Below, in pieces: positions 44,252 through 55,833 of a DNA stretch of 64,000 bases. Position 1 is the first letter of the stretch; each line of letters starts with the position of its first letter. Source of the stretch: Dastarcus helophoroides (Eukaryota; Arthropoda; Insecta; Coleoptera; Bothrideridae); the NCBI GenBank assembly GCA_028583605.1, contig CM053325.1, forward strand, positions 63,267,797 to 63,331,796. Direction: 5' to 3'. A program made the position numbers and the translations under genes. The notes under the pieces were generated by a model that was given only the letters and a program-made list of their open reading frames with translations, searched no databases and was not told where the DNA came from.

Positions 44252-46482
44252 CAGTAAAAGCTCCTTATTTGTGCTTCCTTCGTTCGCGTTTTCAATATTC
44301 GTGGATTAAAAAAATGCGACCCAATTTCTATATTCGCGGCTAAAAATTTTTTTATTCGCGATCTAATAAATACATACATAATAATAAAAGGATTCCAATA
44401 GGTATCCAACCCAATATCCTTTGTAAATGCCGCCAAATGGACTAATAAAAAAAGTAAAATAGATCTTATTACAACTTTCGTCGCGATCGGCGTTTTTGAG
44501 AATGTAAACAAACAGAATAAAAGCAATCTTATTACTCAATGACTAAAGTATATTTTTAAATGTTGCTGTTCCCTTCTATGGTAAAAGCCGCTTTGCGTGT
44601 TTCGTTGTTTCGTCTTTTATATTCGTTACAAAAATTGTGATCGAGTAACACGTCTCTACGGCTCTTTTTCTAATTTTATGTCAACTAAAAAAAATGAGAA
44701 ACGAAAAAAATCTGTGTTACCGCTTAGAGTAAAAATAAAAATGCCCGATCGTTTACGCCTTGGAGAGTCATTTGCAACCATATCACGCTCATTCAATGTC
44801 AACGAATCAGCTGTACGATCGATAAAAAAATCCGAAGATAAAATAAGGTCGTCTGTAGCTTCAACTTCACTGTCAGCGAAAATTGTTCGTGATCCAGCAA
44901 TAGAAAAAATGGAAGTGGCGTTGTCATTATGGATCGAAGACTGCAACCAAAAAAGGGTGGTCCAATGGTCCGGAAGAAGGCAAAGCGTCTTTACGCTCAT
45001 TTTAAAGAACCTGATGGTAGTTGTAGTGGTGAATGTACAGATGGGGGATTTCAAGCATCGGAAAGTTGGTTCAATAAATTTAAGGTGAGACAATCATTGC
45101 ATAACATTAAAATCGTAGGAGAAGCAGCATCTGCAGATACTGCTGCAGCAGAATGATATCCGGAAGAATTTGCAAACCTAGTAGCTGATGAAGGATACAA
45201 ATCTGAGCAAGTATTTAATGCAGACGAAACTGCACTGTTTTGGATGAGAATGCCAAAGAAAACATTTATTTCTAAAAGCGAAAAATCTGCTCCTGAATTT
45301 AAGGCAACAAAGGATAGATTTACACTGCTGCTATGTTCTAATGCATCTGGAGATTGTGTTATTAAGCCACTGATCACTGATCTGAGCTTTACAGATCGTT
45401 TAATCCTCGTGCTTTAAAAAATCAAAACAAGGAGAATCTGCCAGTGTTTTGGCGTGCTAATAAGAAAGCGTGGGTTACAAGCGCTATTTTTTGTGATTGG
45501 TTCCGGAATTGTTTTGTTTCTGAAGTTGAAACTTATTTCTTATTTAAAAAAAACAGAATTTAGAGTTTAAAGCACTTCTAGTTTTGGACAATGCACCAGG
45601 TCATCCTCGCGAACTTGAAACTTTGCATCCAAATATAAAAGTGACATTTTTACCTCCCAACACGACGGCTTCGGATCAAGGAATAATCCAGGCCTTAAAG
45701 CTTTATTACATTAGACGAACCTTCAAAATCATATTGGATAATATGGAATGTAATCCTGATATGAATGTTGGAAGAAATTTGACATAGCAAAATGCATCGT
45801 TAACATAAATGAATCATTGGAAAAACTGAAGCCACACACATTGAAGCCCTACTGGAAAAAACTGGGACCTGCTCTGACTGCGAAAGATGACGAAGAATCT
45901 GTGCAAGTTCAAACTTTGACTGCAAACATAGTCGAAATCGCGAATGGAATAGGACGAGATGGGTTCGAACAGATAGAATCAAGCAACATTCAGGAATTGC
46001 TTGAATCGCAAGATGAAGATTTGACTGAAACCGACTTGAAGGAAATATTAAAGTCACAGCCCATTGAAGAAGAGACTTCAACGAGCACCGGAAACGTAAC
46101 ATTTAATTTGAAAAATCTTATTGAAGGTTTAAGAATGGCAAATGAGCTTTGCGATTTCTTTATGAACATCGATCCGTCTATGGAACGAAGTCTTATTTTT
46201 AAGAGGCAAATTGCTTGTGCAACTGCTGCGTATCAGTCTGAATTGAAGGAGCTTTTAAAAACTGCCAAGCAAGAGAAAATTACAAAATTCTTCAAATCAT
46301 TGCCTAAGCCGTGAGATGATTAATCAAAATGTTCAAAAACTTCAATTAAATTGATTTTTTTATTTTGTCACCTAGGAACGTATCCCCTATAATCCCATAT
46401 AAATTACCATTCCGTATTCACGGTTTCTGTATTCGCGGCATATTTATGGAACATATGTCCCGCGAATAAAGAGCTTTTACTG
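44252..46482 (+). mobile_element. Tigger (pogo-like) DNA transposon in MRRF intron 3
   Basis: The termini CAGTAAAAGCTC and GAGCTTTTACTG are exact inverted repeats, and the element is flanked by TA on both sides (44250-44251 and 46483-46484), the target used by Tc1/mariner/pogo elements. It is 2231 bases long and has the same orientation as MRRF. Its transposase is broken (see 44597-46314). It begins only 23 bases after the exon 3 donor. Confidence 0.93.
44597..46314 (+). pseudogene. Tigger transposase, broken
   Basis: Fragments in different frames read in order. 44677-44960 holds a CENP-B-type N-terminal DNA-binding region (LRLGESFATISRSFNVNESA). 44929-45156 holds the second helix-turn-helix part (WFNKFKVRQSL). 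About 45160-45400 includes the first catalytic block NADETALFW. 45584-45787 has LDNAPGHP and LPPNTTASDQG, the second and third acidic blocks. 45817-46314 is a less conserved acidic tail. At least two frameshifts plus stops (for example after 45156 and near 45415) separate them, so no active enzyme can be made. Confidence 0.9.
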
Positions 46483-46485
46483 TAC

Positions 46486-47010
46486 TCTATTCTGATGAGA
46501 GAGAGAAAGAAAAAAGAGGTTGGTTTATTAAAATGGTTTCTTACTTGTTCACTCTTCGGAGGTTTCTTGCTTACTCTCATTGTACTTGGTGGCTACTGCC
46601 CTTAAATAACAGTTATGATCCCTTGTGACAGGGCCAAGCAAGAAAACTGGAGTATGGCGACCGACAGGTATTTACAAAGAACAGGGGCGGCCTTAGCCAT
46701 TGCGAGGCTTCGAACGGGTAGATCTTTAAGAGCCCCTTGTCTTTGTGGAATTAGTTTTAACATAGACGTAGTCAGAATAGGGCAGGGTAGGGCGCTTGTT
46801 AGCAATTTGGAATTGAAGCTTGCAGCTTCGACAAATCAAAATTCGGAGTTTAATTTGATTTCTTTTTTGAATCTAGTGTTTTTGACGATTTTCGATTTCT
46901 TTTTATATAATCCTGGCTTTTTATTTATTTACCATTCTTTAAGTTTATAATAGAAAAATATGTGCATAAATACATATGTGCAATACAAGGTTGATAATAA
47001 CAATAGCAAT
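46486..47010. other. Intron 3 remainder, no gene seen
   Basis: Contains a GC-richer patch at 46600-46800 with CAGGGGCGGCC at 46683, which resembles the CCGCCCCTGG at 62683 in inverted form and may be the end of a decayed element. A 111-codon frame here has no family signature. Confidence 0.35.
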
Positions 47011-47014
47011 AAGA

Positions 47015-47085
47015 ACCTAATCCTTACTAATATATAAATATGAAAGTGTGTTTGTCTGCTTTTCACGGTTCAGATCTTCCGTATT
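47015..47085 (-). mobile_element. Non-LTR retroposon 3' tail (RTE-like), inverted
   Basis: TACTAATATATAAATATGAA and GTGTTTGTCTGCT mirror the tail at 12700-12745. It is only the last few tens of bases of an element. Confidence 0.5.
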
Positions 47086-47210
47086 TCTCTGCTTGGCTGC
47101 CGAAACGCGTTATAGCAACCTTTGTTGTGTTTTTTAATCTTTCTTGGTTTCAAGTGACAAGTTTTGTATTTGAATTTTTGAAGATAACCAAGGACCAGTC
47201 CGTTCCACTT
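47085..47210 (+). repeat. Dispersed repeat family A, copy in MRRF intron 3
   Basis: CTTGGCTGCCGAAACGCGTTATAGCAACC then the usual body and the tail GATAACCAAGGACCAGTCC. The hammerhead core CTGAAGA is not preserved (TTTCTCTGC). 47225-47500 after it is weak minisatellite-like sequence. Confidence 0.75.
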
Positions 47211-48006
47211 AAACATTCAGAAGTTAAAAAAATCAAAATTTATCCAAATGAGACAGAATTTTAGAGAAGTTGGAATTTCTAAAAAGACAAAATTTGGATA
47301 ATATTCGGAATTTTCAAAATTAAGTTAAAATTTCGAGAAAATTTTTGAATTTTTGGGGTCGAACGAGAAAAGGTCGACATTGTGAATAAATTGGATATTT
47401 TAAAATGTCGAAATTTTCGAAATAAGCCGAAATTTTCAATAAAAACATGTCTTTATAAAAGTCTGAATTTTCAAAAAGGGACTCAAGAATCCTTTCTCTT
47501 TTTTCCACGCAGACGAAGACTTGGATATCTGCTAGTACTAATAAGGAACTTGCACAAAAAATTAATAAAAAAATACACTATTTTTTTATTAACTAAAAAT
47601 GTTTATAAACCTAGTTTTTTCTTGATTTTGATTTTTTTCTGTTTAAACTAGAACTATTTCCTTGTAAAAAATTCATCTCTAAAATCGAAGTGTCGAGTTT
47701 GTTTTATAAATTTCGATTTTTGTGTTTTTTTTTTTTGTTTGAACATTCAAAATTTGTACTAGCAGACTTATTGGTTGGAAACATTACATTTATCAATTGC
47801 TGGAGTTTCGGTTGAGTCGACGTTTTACTCAATTTTGGGCTAAACAGAACTTGTTTTTGGCCAAAACTTCGGTCAGGTTCCCAAAATAACTGAACCATTC
47901 TCATAAATACAGTGATTGTATTTAGAATAGTAATAATAAATTCTGTTATAATGAATTTTCCTTCCTGCTGTGTACAATTTTAGTTGTAAATGTGTTTTAT
48001 TTGCAG

Positions 48007-48241
48007 AGTAACAAAAGAACACAGGGAAAATCTGTCCAAGAATGCAAAATCATTGTTTATTAAATGTAAAGATAGTATTAGAGATATACAACTCAAACAG
48101 ACAAAATCCTTGAAAAAGAAGTCAGGACTGTCAGAAGATCTTCTAAGAAATGTTGAGCAACAACTTGTAGCAGTTGCCGATGGATATATTTCCGAAGCTG
48201 AGAAAATTTTAGATAATAAACAAAACGAACTTGTCAATTAG
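48007..48241 (+). CDS. MRRF: MRRF exon 4 (C-terminal)
   Basis: Acceptor TTTGCAG/A. Encodes VTKEHRENLSKNAKSL and CKDSIRD, the conserved second and third helices of the recycling-factor bundle, and ends with TAG at 48239-48241. ATTAAA at 48293-48298 and 48303-48308 are possible poly(A) signals. The 3' end points at the 3' end of PSMA1, 209 bases away. Confidence 0.92.
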
Positions 48242-48323
48242 AAATATTTATTGTTACAATGCAAATATGTTTTAAAATGTTAATTAAAGAAAAATATCAA
48301 GTATTAAATCTTTTGTATTGGTT

Positions 48324-48374
48324 GCCGTGACTATTCTCTGCATAATTAGACTTCTTACAAAAAATAGTCACGGC
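48324..48374. terminator. Hairpin between convergent genes
   Basis: GCCGTGACTATT (48324-48335) pairs perfectly with AATAGTCACGGC (48363-48374) around a 27-base loop. It lies 82 bases past the MRRF stop and 76 past the PSMA1 stop, so it could sit in both 3' ends. A role in termination or 3' end protection is a guess. Confidence 0.4.
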
Positions 48375-48449
48375 TAAATTCCTATGGAGATAAAAGTTTG
48401 AAAAACTTGGCAGATTTTACAATGATACAAATAAAAAAATAGAGTTATA

Positions 48450-48455
48450 TTTATT
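48450..48455 (-). terminator. AATAAA overlapping the PSMA1 stop codon
   Basis: On the - strand the last codons read GAA TAA ATA, so AATAAA starts inside the final Glu codon and spans the TAA stop. If used, the 3' UTR would be only about 10-30 bases. No other - strand AATAAA was noticed in the next 100 bases. Confidence 0.45.
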
Positions 48456-49281
48456 CTGTATCCATTGCTACCGCTGGTACGGGATCCCTGGGTCCTTGCT
48501 CGTCCCCCGCATCATCTCTTAATGGAGCTGGTGGATGTTCAGGTCCGTGACCTCCACGTCTTTCTTCTCCTTCGATGAGAGCCAAATACGGAGCAGTCTC
48601 CTGCTCGTCGAGAATTTTAAACTTCTGATTTTTTCCCACATAACCGATAGAAACATTTTTAGTATTAAGATCCACTTCAGGTGGCAATGTATCTCTCAAA
48701 GCTCTCAATCCATGTTTAATTAATTCTTCCAATGGAGCAGACTGAAACTCTTCCAAGTGTTTCTCAAGATAAGTTCTTGCAGACTGCGACCTAGCTCCAA
48801 TGGACATTGCTTTACAGTCATAGAAATTGGCAGAAGGACACGTTTGGAATATATGTGCACCTTGATCGTCATATCCAGCTACCAACAATCCAACACCGTA
48901 AGGTCTCCTATCGTAACGTTGAGTACAAACTTGCATTTTGTTCCCCAATTGGCTAATCAATCTGTTAAGTGGCAGTTGGGTATCATGAGAATACTTGTAA
49001 TTCAGACATTCAGTTCGCATATAACGACTCAAAATCCTGGCGTCGGCGGTTAAACCAGAAATGGTAATTCCCAAATGGTCATCGATATGAATAACTTTCT
49101 TTTGATGTGCAGAAAGCTCGGAGCTGGCCCGTTTCAATGCAATAAGTACGGCGTGAGTATTGCTTTTGAGGCCCACGGTAGCCGAACCCAAATTTACTGC
49201 CTCCATTGCATATTCCACTTGATGAAGGCGTCCCTGAGGACTCCACACCGTAACATCACTATCGTACTGGTTACGGAACAT
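48451..49281 (-). CDS. PSMA1: 20S proteasome subunit alpha type-1
   Basis: An outer-ring, non-catalytic subunit of the 20S proteasome (Drosophila Prosalpha6), acting in cytosol and nucleus. 276 residues, against 263 in human. The N-terminal alpha-subunit signature is at residues 6-28 ([12 protein letters not shown], then [10 protein letters not shown]), followed by GLTADAR (76-82), RPYGVG (126-131) and GARSQSA (162-168). The C-terminal tail from about 242 is Pro/Asp/Glu-rich, ends VAMDTE and is lineage-specific. The start codon has an AAACATG context and fits the family N-terminus MFRNQYD exactly. The coding region has no intron. Bases are more G+C-rich than in the surroundings. An expressed gene is likely because nothing is broken; a recent retrocopy is the alternative. 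Confidence 0.95.
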   Translation of the reverse strand: MFRNQYDSDVTVWSPQGRLHQVEYAMEAVNLGSATVGLKSNTHAVLIALKRASSELSAHQKKVIHIDDHLGITISGLTADARILSRYMRTECLNYKYSHDTQLPLNRLISQLGNKMQVCTQRYDRRPYGVGLLVAGYDDQGAHIFQTCPSANFYDCKAMSIGARSQSARTYLEKHLEEFQSAPLEELIKHGLRALRDTLPPEVDLNTKNVSIGYVGKNQKFKILDEQETAPYLALIEGEERRGGHGPEHPPAPLRDDAGDEQGPRDPVPAVAMDTE

Positions 49282-49494
49282 GTTTTTTAAATGTTAAGGC
49301 GAAAAATTAATTGGAAATTTCTGCACTATCACTATTAACCGCTAAGGTTATAACGGTGACAGATGACAAATACAAAACATAAAATTTTGACAGAATCATA
49401 GATAAGGTAAGTTTGACGATATTCGATAATACTATGTAACATAGAACTCAAAGTAACAGAAGCGTAATAGCTTACCTACTACGAATAAAACAAT

Positions 49495-49504
49495 CCGCCA
49501 TTTT
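49495..49504 (-). promoter_or_regulatory. YY1/Pho-like site, likely PSMA1 promoter
   Basis: On the - strand AAAATGGCGG, about 214 bases before the PSMA1 ATG. As with MRRF there is no TATA box. A donor-like GTAAGC lies on the - strand near 49475, so a small intron in the 5' UTR is possible, though its acceptor would be weak. Confidence 0.45.
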
Positions 49505-49519
49505 GGTTCCTCATATTTT

Positions 49520-50872
49520 TTTATTCTTTATGTTAGAAAATATAAAACGGTAAGTTGGTTATTTTCAATTGAAACACTTTTGATATTTTAATAAGAAATC
49601 TGAAGTTGATATTTAAATAAGAAACCTTTAAAGCTATTATTGCGAAATTTAATCATAAGCTTCCCACTCAAGCACGAGAAAAACGGACAAATTTTTAGAC
49701 ATATAGAGAGTGCTCAGCGAGGAAAAGGACAATGCAATATGTCAGCTACAGAGGCTGATTTAAAAAAATTGAAAACGTGAGGTTGAGTTAGGTCGGTAGG
49801 TGACGCCATGGTAATAGGGTTATCAGATTGCCAGCAACCGATTACCGAACAGAGGTATTCAGTTAATATAATTTTTACTTTCTCTACTACATCAGCTTAA
49901 GATATAATTTTTGACGATCAAAAAAACTAGGTCCTCGGTTGATATTTTTTTTATATTTTCCGTACTCTCAGCCTTCGGACAAATTTTTGACAACCAAAAA
50001 AGTAATGTCCCTAGATTCATTTCAGTTATATTTCTCGGCTAACTCAATTGTCCATTTCAGATAAATCTGCATTAGAGTAGGCACTGAATTTCTAATTTTG
50101 TAGTGGCAACAACGAGAACTAGTAATATTTAGGAATTGGCAACGCTGTGGGATTTCTTAATGGTGTTCTGTGTTCTTATAATCCTAACCTAAATATCATT
50201 AAATATTTTGATTTATTGTTGGTAGTTTTTAAGAATGATTCTTTTATATTTTACGTCAAATTCAGCTAAAAATTATTAAATAATGGATATAATAATAATA
50301 GCGACAATGATGAAACTAGAATAATATGGAAAATGTTTAGTTTGATTATGTTTGCCATACAAACCTTGAAATATAAGAAACATATTCATCACTAAAATAT
50401 TTACTCGTGAAGTTAACTTTAGTTCTGGTAATATTTCTAGCGATTCTTAGTAATTTATCTAAAGGTTGATTTAATACTCCACGGTCTATTCTTATGAACG
50501 AAAAGTTACCGAACAAATCTATGTTCAGTCCACCTACCCCTTGACTGAGTACATTTACATCAACGACCTACCCTTAATTCTGGACAGGCACACGGAACAC
50601 TTTACTTAATTACAAAACAAGTCCGCCCGAAACCCAGACGTTTGGCAACCTTACTGCAAATAAGTTTTCTAATCCAAATTGTATCATAAGCTTGCTGTTG
50701 AAGAGCGGCGCTTGCAGACAAAAGGAACACTTTACTAAAAAGAACTTTATTAACTGAAGGTTAAAGGATTAACATTTTACGCGGTAACACAACGGATACA
50801 GTTGTTAAAATTGATACTACTTCATATATCTATCTTAAGTTCTATGACATTATTTTTACATGACATCAAAAG
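49520..50872. other. Intergenic, no gene seen
   Basis: About 1.35 kb of AT-rich, apparently unique DNA upstream of PSMA1 with no recognisable exon or repeat. Confidence 0.5.
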
Positions 50873-52470
50873 TAGGGATGTCGATTCTTTTTTAAAATAA
50901 TCGATTTTTGGATCGATTCGCATGGTGAGCAAAAGTATCGATTCCCGATAAAATTGGGTGCTAAAAGATCGATTTCCGATCAATCGCCTTGGTGAAATTA
51001 TTAAACATTTCTAATAAAAGAAAAATTGAATGATAATAATGAATTGGCGTAGTTTAATTTTGAAATTTTTTTCTTGGATTTTAAACACTTATATTTATAT
51101 TTTAATTATTTATTCCTAATTAGAAAAATCCGATACATATTTATTTTCTACTTTCTTTTTTATTTATGCATTTTTGATTTTTTACGAAGATGTAAAAGGG
51201 ACATTTATTTATAAAAATATATTTAAAAATATGAACTTTAAACTGGAAATTAAAGTGGAAATTTCTACTTTATTCTCCAAATTTCGACTTTTTTGAGGAA
51301 ATGTCATAAATAAAGTCGAAATTTTGGTTTTAATCTCGAAATTTCAACTTTTTTTTACGAAATTTCAAGATAAGTCGAATTTTTTTATTCTATGGTTAAG
51401 TTAGGCAGATGACAGTTAAGCCCCATCAACCCATAGAATATAAGACTATATTCTAAGCACCAACTCTTTTACAATTTAATATTGACACTTAGCAGTAGGA
51501 TACGTTCAGTAAATTCAATTTTTTGTTACCCAAAATTTCGACTTTCTCTTGACATTTCAAGGTTAAAGTAGAATTTTCGAGAAAAAATTCGAAATTTCGA
51601 GTTCAAACTCCACATTTTACAAAAGCGTAGAAAGACATTGATTAAAAAAATTATATTTTGAAATTTCGATATTTTACAAAGGCGTAAAAAAGACATTGAT
51701 TTAAAAAATATTTTAAGAGATTTTGAATTGTTTCTCGAAATGTCGAATTTTTTCGAATTTTCGACTTTTTTTCTCGAAATTTCGACTTTAATCTCGAAAT
51801 TTCGGATTTAAGCTCGAAATTTCGGCTTTAAACCTGAAATTTCGACTTTACACTCAAAATTTCGACTTTTTTCTCGAAAATTCGACTTTTTTTTTGAAAT
51901 TTCTACTTTTTTCCTAAAATTCCGAGATTAATCTCGAAATTTCGACTTTAATCTCAGAAATTCAACTTTGATATCGAATTTTTTCTCGAAATTTGGAGAA
52001 TACGTCGCTCTATAATAAGCACACTCTATGGTTAAATGAGGCAGACGACAATTACGTCCCACCACTCCTCTTTTCCAACAATCTTGAGAGTTGATAGTAG
52101 AGTGCGACCAATAATTGCTATTTTTAATTAGCAAATTTTGGTCTTTTTTAGAAATTTCGAGATTAAAGTTGAAATTTCGAGAAAAAAGTCTAAATTTCGA
52201 GTTTTAAGTTGAAATTTCGTGATAAAGATCAAACTTTCGAGAAAAAGGTCGGAATTTAAGAAAAAGGTCGAAATTTGAGAAAAAGTCGAAATTTTGACCT
52301 TATAAGCTCGAAAATCCGAGAAACAAGTCGAAATTTGAGAAAAAAGTCGTAATTTTGAAGTTTAAAGTCAAAATTTCGAGAAAAATGTTAAAATATCGAT
52401 ATCAAGGTCAAAATTTCGAAAAAAAAGTCGATATTTGAGAAAAATATTGAAAATTGAAAAAAAATCAAAT
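50873..52470 (+). mobile_element. hAT-like element F4, copy 3, with minisatellite arrays
   Basis: Closely parallels 36437-38000: start TAGGGATGTCGATTC, CGATT-rich subterminal part, unique island with AGACTATATTCTAAGCACC, T-rich array to 52000, second island (TCGCTCTATAATAAGCAC, 52003-52130), A-rich array to 52470. Small differences are scattered, so the copies are not a recent assembly duplicate. The right end is undefined. Confidence 0.6.
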
Positions 52471-52479
52471 CACACTAAT

Positions 52480-52980
52480 CGCACTAATCTAAGTGCGCTT
52501 GAAAATGCCAGTTCTGCTGGCGAAATACGTATCGCTGTAATTATTTATTTAATTGCCGATGTGGTAAAGGGGTGAATCCTTCTTTGGACATAATCACAAG
52601 CCACAGTTCAGTGCTTTAGAAAAGTACATACATTAAAGTGCATGCTCGTTATCAGGAGCCTCTGTGAATTTATAAATTAAACACAAGCTCGTTAGACTAC
52701 AGAATACTTCCCATTCTAGACTAGCATTTACCATTCAAACAGAGAGGTCGCCACCCTTTATGTATCTTTGGCTTTTAGTTTATTCGTATCGTGTACTTAA
52801 ACTGCTACATATATTACCAGCTCTCTATCCTTAATCGTTATTTTTCTTGCTATTAATATTAAAGCCCGGTTCAAATGCAACATAAAAAGCTTGAAATATG
52901 CAAGCAAAATGCCTTAAAAGTGTTAAAATATGCAATTTTAAATATTAATGCTGCTAATTTTCACAAATTTGGTTCTAACT
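52480..52980. other. Intergenic, no gene seen
   Basis: Unique-looking DNA between two arrays. Confidence 0.5.
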
Positions 52981-53660
52981 TGTAGAAAAAACCAAAACGA
53001 AATTTTTATCATAATTAAAAATTTCGAGAAATACTCAAAATTTTTGAAAAAGTCAAAATTTTCAAAAATAATAGTCGTCATTAAGAGAAAAAGTCAAAAT
53101 TTTGAGAAAGAAAAGTTTTGAAAAGTTAATATGTTGAAATGTCTACATTGTTAAAACAATCGAAATTTTCAATAATAAATCGAAATTCAAAAAGAGCAAA
53201 TTTTTTAAAAAAATTCAAAGTGGAATTTTTAAAAAAGTTGAAATTCATTTAAGAAATCGTAATTAAAATTTGGCGAAAAAATTGAAATTTTGAAATACAG
53301 TCGAATTTTTGACAAAAATTCCGATTTTTCGAAAAAATATCTAATTTTTCGAATAAAAAGGGCAAATTTTCAAAAAAAATCGAAATGTTTAAATCGATAT
53401 TTTTAAAAATAATTCAAAATTCTAGAAAAAGTGGAATTTTAAAAAACTTGGACATTTTTAAAGTGGTGAAAACGTCACGAAAAGAACCTAGATTTTAGAA
53501 AAAACCAAATATTCAAAAAAGTCGAAATTTTCAACATGAGTGAAAATTTTGAAAAAAAAGGAGTAAATTTTGTAAAATAAATGCAAGATTTTTTAAACAA
53601 CTGAAATGGCGAAAATTTTCATTCAGAATTTCAAAATGAAGACCAAATTTTGAATAGTTT
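52981..53660. repeat. Degenerate minisatellite array, A-rich
   Basis: AAATTTTCAAAAAAGTCGAAATTTT-like units at about 20-base spacing, strongly diverged. Confidence 0.7.
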
Positions 53661-53682
53661 TAATTTTTTGGTTTTATTTATT

Positions 53683-54160
53683 TTGGAGGAACGGGCTGAT
53701 CTTTGGTTATCTTCAAAAGTTGATATACAATTATTGTTTCCTGAAACTATGGAGTCCTATAAGAAGGAGATTCATCGGTAGCGTATCGAATGTAAGTTGT
53801 CGAATGAAAATGGGACTGATTTTTACCCACTGACATCAGCGGCCTCTGTTGTGTATTACTTGCAAGTATTGTGCGAAAACTGTAAAATGAGGGCTTAAAT
53901 GAACCTACAATCACGTCACTGTCGTTTTTTGGGCTTTTCCTAGGAAAGCGTGTCTAGAACATCCTTTATTCATCTTTTAGTCAGAGAGGAGCTGAAGTTA
54001 AAACTAAATTCTGTGGTGCATGTGTTTGAGGATCAATAGATGGCGATGCAGGCGGTAGAAGGTTTTCAATCTCATTTTAAAAGTACGGTGTTACACAACC
54101 TTCCTTCTAGATAACCACACCTGAAACCAAGAAATATTAAAAAACACAACAACAACTCAG
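53683..54160 (-). repeat. Family A copy split by a hAT insertion
   Basis: 53683-53747 and 54120-54160 join into one - strand family A body (GGTTATCTTCAAAAG to CCTGAAAC, then CCTGAAACCAAGAAATATT). The interruption is the F3 element at 53748-54119, and CCTGAAAC is present on both sides. Confidence 0.85.
53748..54119. mobile_element. Non-autonomous hAT element F3, copy 2, shortened
   Basis: 372 bases, inverted relative to 39182-40305 and lacking about 750 internal bases. Termini TATGGAGTCCTATAAGAAGG and, inverted, TGTGGTTATCTAGAAGG. Exact 8-base target duplication CCTGAAAC (53740-53747 and 54120-54127). It is inserted in a family A repeat, so it is younger than that copy. Confidence 0.9.
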
Positions 54161-54279
54161 CTTTCTCTGAAAGAGATGACATGAAAGCTGAACATCCGCA
54201 TTACAAGAGGATTTATAACAGAAAACACCAGACTATGCCTTAATAAAAGAGAAAGAAGAAGAAGAAAAACCTAACCCAT

Positions 54280-55395
54280 TTCAAGAACTCGAAAAATGTC
54301 CAAAAATTCGAAAATAGTCAAAATTTTCAATGGCTTAACTCTGTGAAAAGACGCAATTTTCAGAAAAAGTCGAATTTTTGAGAAAGAAAAATCGTAATTT
54401 CCAAAAACATTGCTCTCAAAATTCAACATTCAGCAAAGACGTTGGATTTACAACAAATATTTTTATCGAAATCCCCAAATATATTTTTCTCAACATTTTT
54501 ATTAACATTCCATCCTAATTTGTTGAAAAAAATAAATATTCAGAGAAGTTACAAAATTTTATAATAACCGAACGATTTTTGAAAAAAAAAGTCCAAAAAG
54601 GAGGCTTTGAAAATAAAATTAAAATTTCGAAAATACAAATTTTCAGAAAAGGGCGAATTTTAGCAAAACGACTATTTTAAGAGGAAAAAGTTAAAATTTT
54701 GCGAAAAAAGACGAATTTACCAAAAAAGAGGCGAGATTTCTAGAAATATTAAATATCGGATACTGAGATAAAAATTAAAATTATGTGAAAAGGGCAAACC
54801 TTAGGAAAACAGTCAAAATTAAAAAAAAATCAATTTCTGAAGGATCGAAATTTTCAGAAAAAGTTTGTATTGGAATTAAAAAAAAGTGAAATTTCTAGAA
54901 AACTCCGAGAAACAGATGAAATTACAAGAAAATGATCCAAAATTTGCGAAAAAGATCTAAATTTTGAGAAAAAGCGTTTAAGCTTAATAAAATTTCAAAA
55001 TTTTTTTGGAAAAAAAATAATCGAAATTAAAGAAAAAGTCGAAATTTCTTGAGTGAATATTTATTCTTTCTTGACTGCTCGAGTCAGAGGAAGGCAGGCG
55101 CCCTACGTTGCCTCAATGTGGCCTCAGAAAATGTCCAATATTGTGATACATATCAAAATTTTGACAAACAAGTTGAAATTTTCAAAAATTTGCATTAAAA
55201 AAGAGTTGAAATACACAAAGAATTTCCAAAAATTATACTTTTTATCAAATGATCGACCATATTTCGAGGAAAAAGCAAATCTTAATTAACAAACGGAAAT
55301 TTATAGGATTAAAAAAAATCGAAATTTTCAGAAAAAGTCAAATTTTGAGAAATAGCGAAATTTCCGAAAAAAAAAGACAGATATTTAATGCTTAT
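54280..55395. repeat. Degenerate minisatellite array, A-rich
   Basis: The same unit type as 52981-53660. A GC-richer interruption at 55065-55130 (CTGCTCGAGTCAGAGGAAGG) is unique. Confidence 0.7.
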
Positions 55396-55400
55396 AAATT

Positions 55401-55440
55401 TTATTTAACATTTCTTCGGCCCAGTTTGGGAATATTTCAA
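55401..55440. repeat. Single arm of the 8152-8246 palindrome
   Basis: TTATTTAACATTTCTTCGG and CCCAGTTTGGGAATATTTCAA match the left arm of the palindrome; the second arm is replaced by unrelated AT-rich sequence. Confidence 0.75.
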
Positions 55441-55449
55441 TTTTTATTG

Positions 55450-55732
55450 TTTGTTGACAATATTCTAAACAGTTTTTGAAATATGACTAGGTGATATTTG
55501 AATTTTTTTAAAAACGTCACCTCATGACAGTTGACAAAATAAGAGGTTAGTTTATTTTACGTAGAACTAGAAAAAAATAAAAAATAGAAGACCAAAATTT
55601 GATATTAAAAAATTCGTTTCTTTTGATAAATTATGAAAATACAAAAATACATAAAAAGGTTGTAGCACTGGACATCAATGTTTTGCTCTCATTAAAATTC
55701 TAAATTTTGATAAGTCATGGTTTGGGTGGAAA
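55450..55732. other. Intergenic, no gene seen
   Basis: AT-rich spacer. Confidence 0.4.
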
Positions 55733-55833
55733 CTCGTTGAAAATGATAGCTTGGCTATCAAAACGCATTAGTGCAACTGTTATGTTTTTTAATCTTTTCG
55801 GTTTCAGGGGACAATATTTGTATGTCAATTTTT
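55733..55833 (+). repeat. Dispersed repeat family A, decayed copy
   Basis: GATAGCTTGGCTATC then AAAACGCATTAGTGCAAC and the usual body to TATGTCAATTTTTGG. The core is TTGAAAA, so the hammerhead-like head is lost. The following 55850-56050 is minisatellite-like. Confidence 0.7.

Noticed and set aside
44209..44526. 105-codon - strand frame at the left end of the Tigger element
   Set aside because: Lies antisense across the transposon terminus, with no homology; the transposase fragments are on the + strand.
48757..49290. + strand frames of 71-98 codons
   Set aside because: Shadows of PSMA1 on the opposite strand.
36437..52470. The two 1.5 kb F4 copies as an assembly duplicate
   Set aside because: They differ by scattered substitutions and indels and have different flanks, so they are real paralogous copies.
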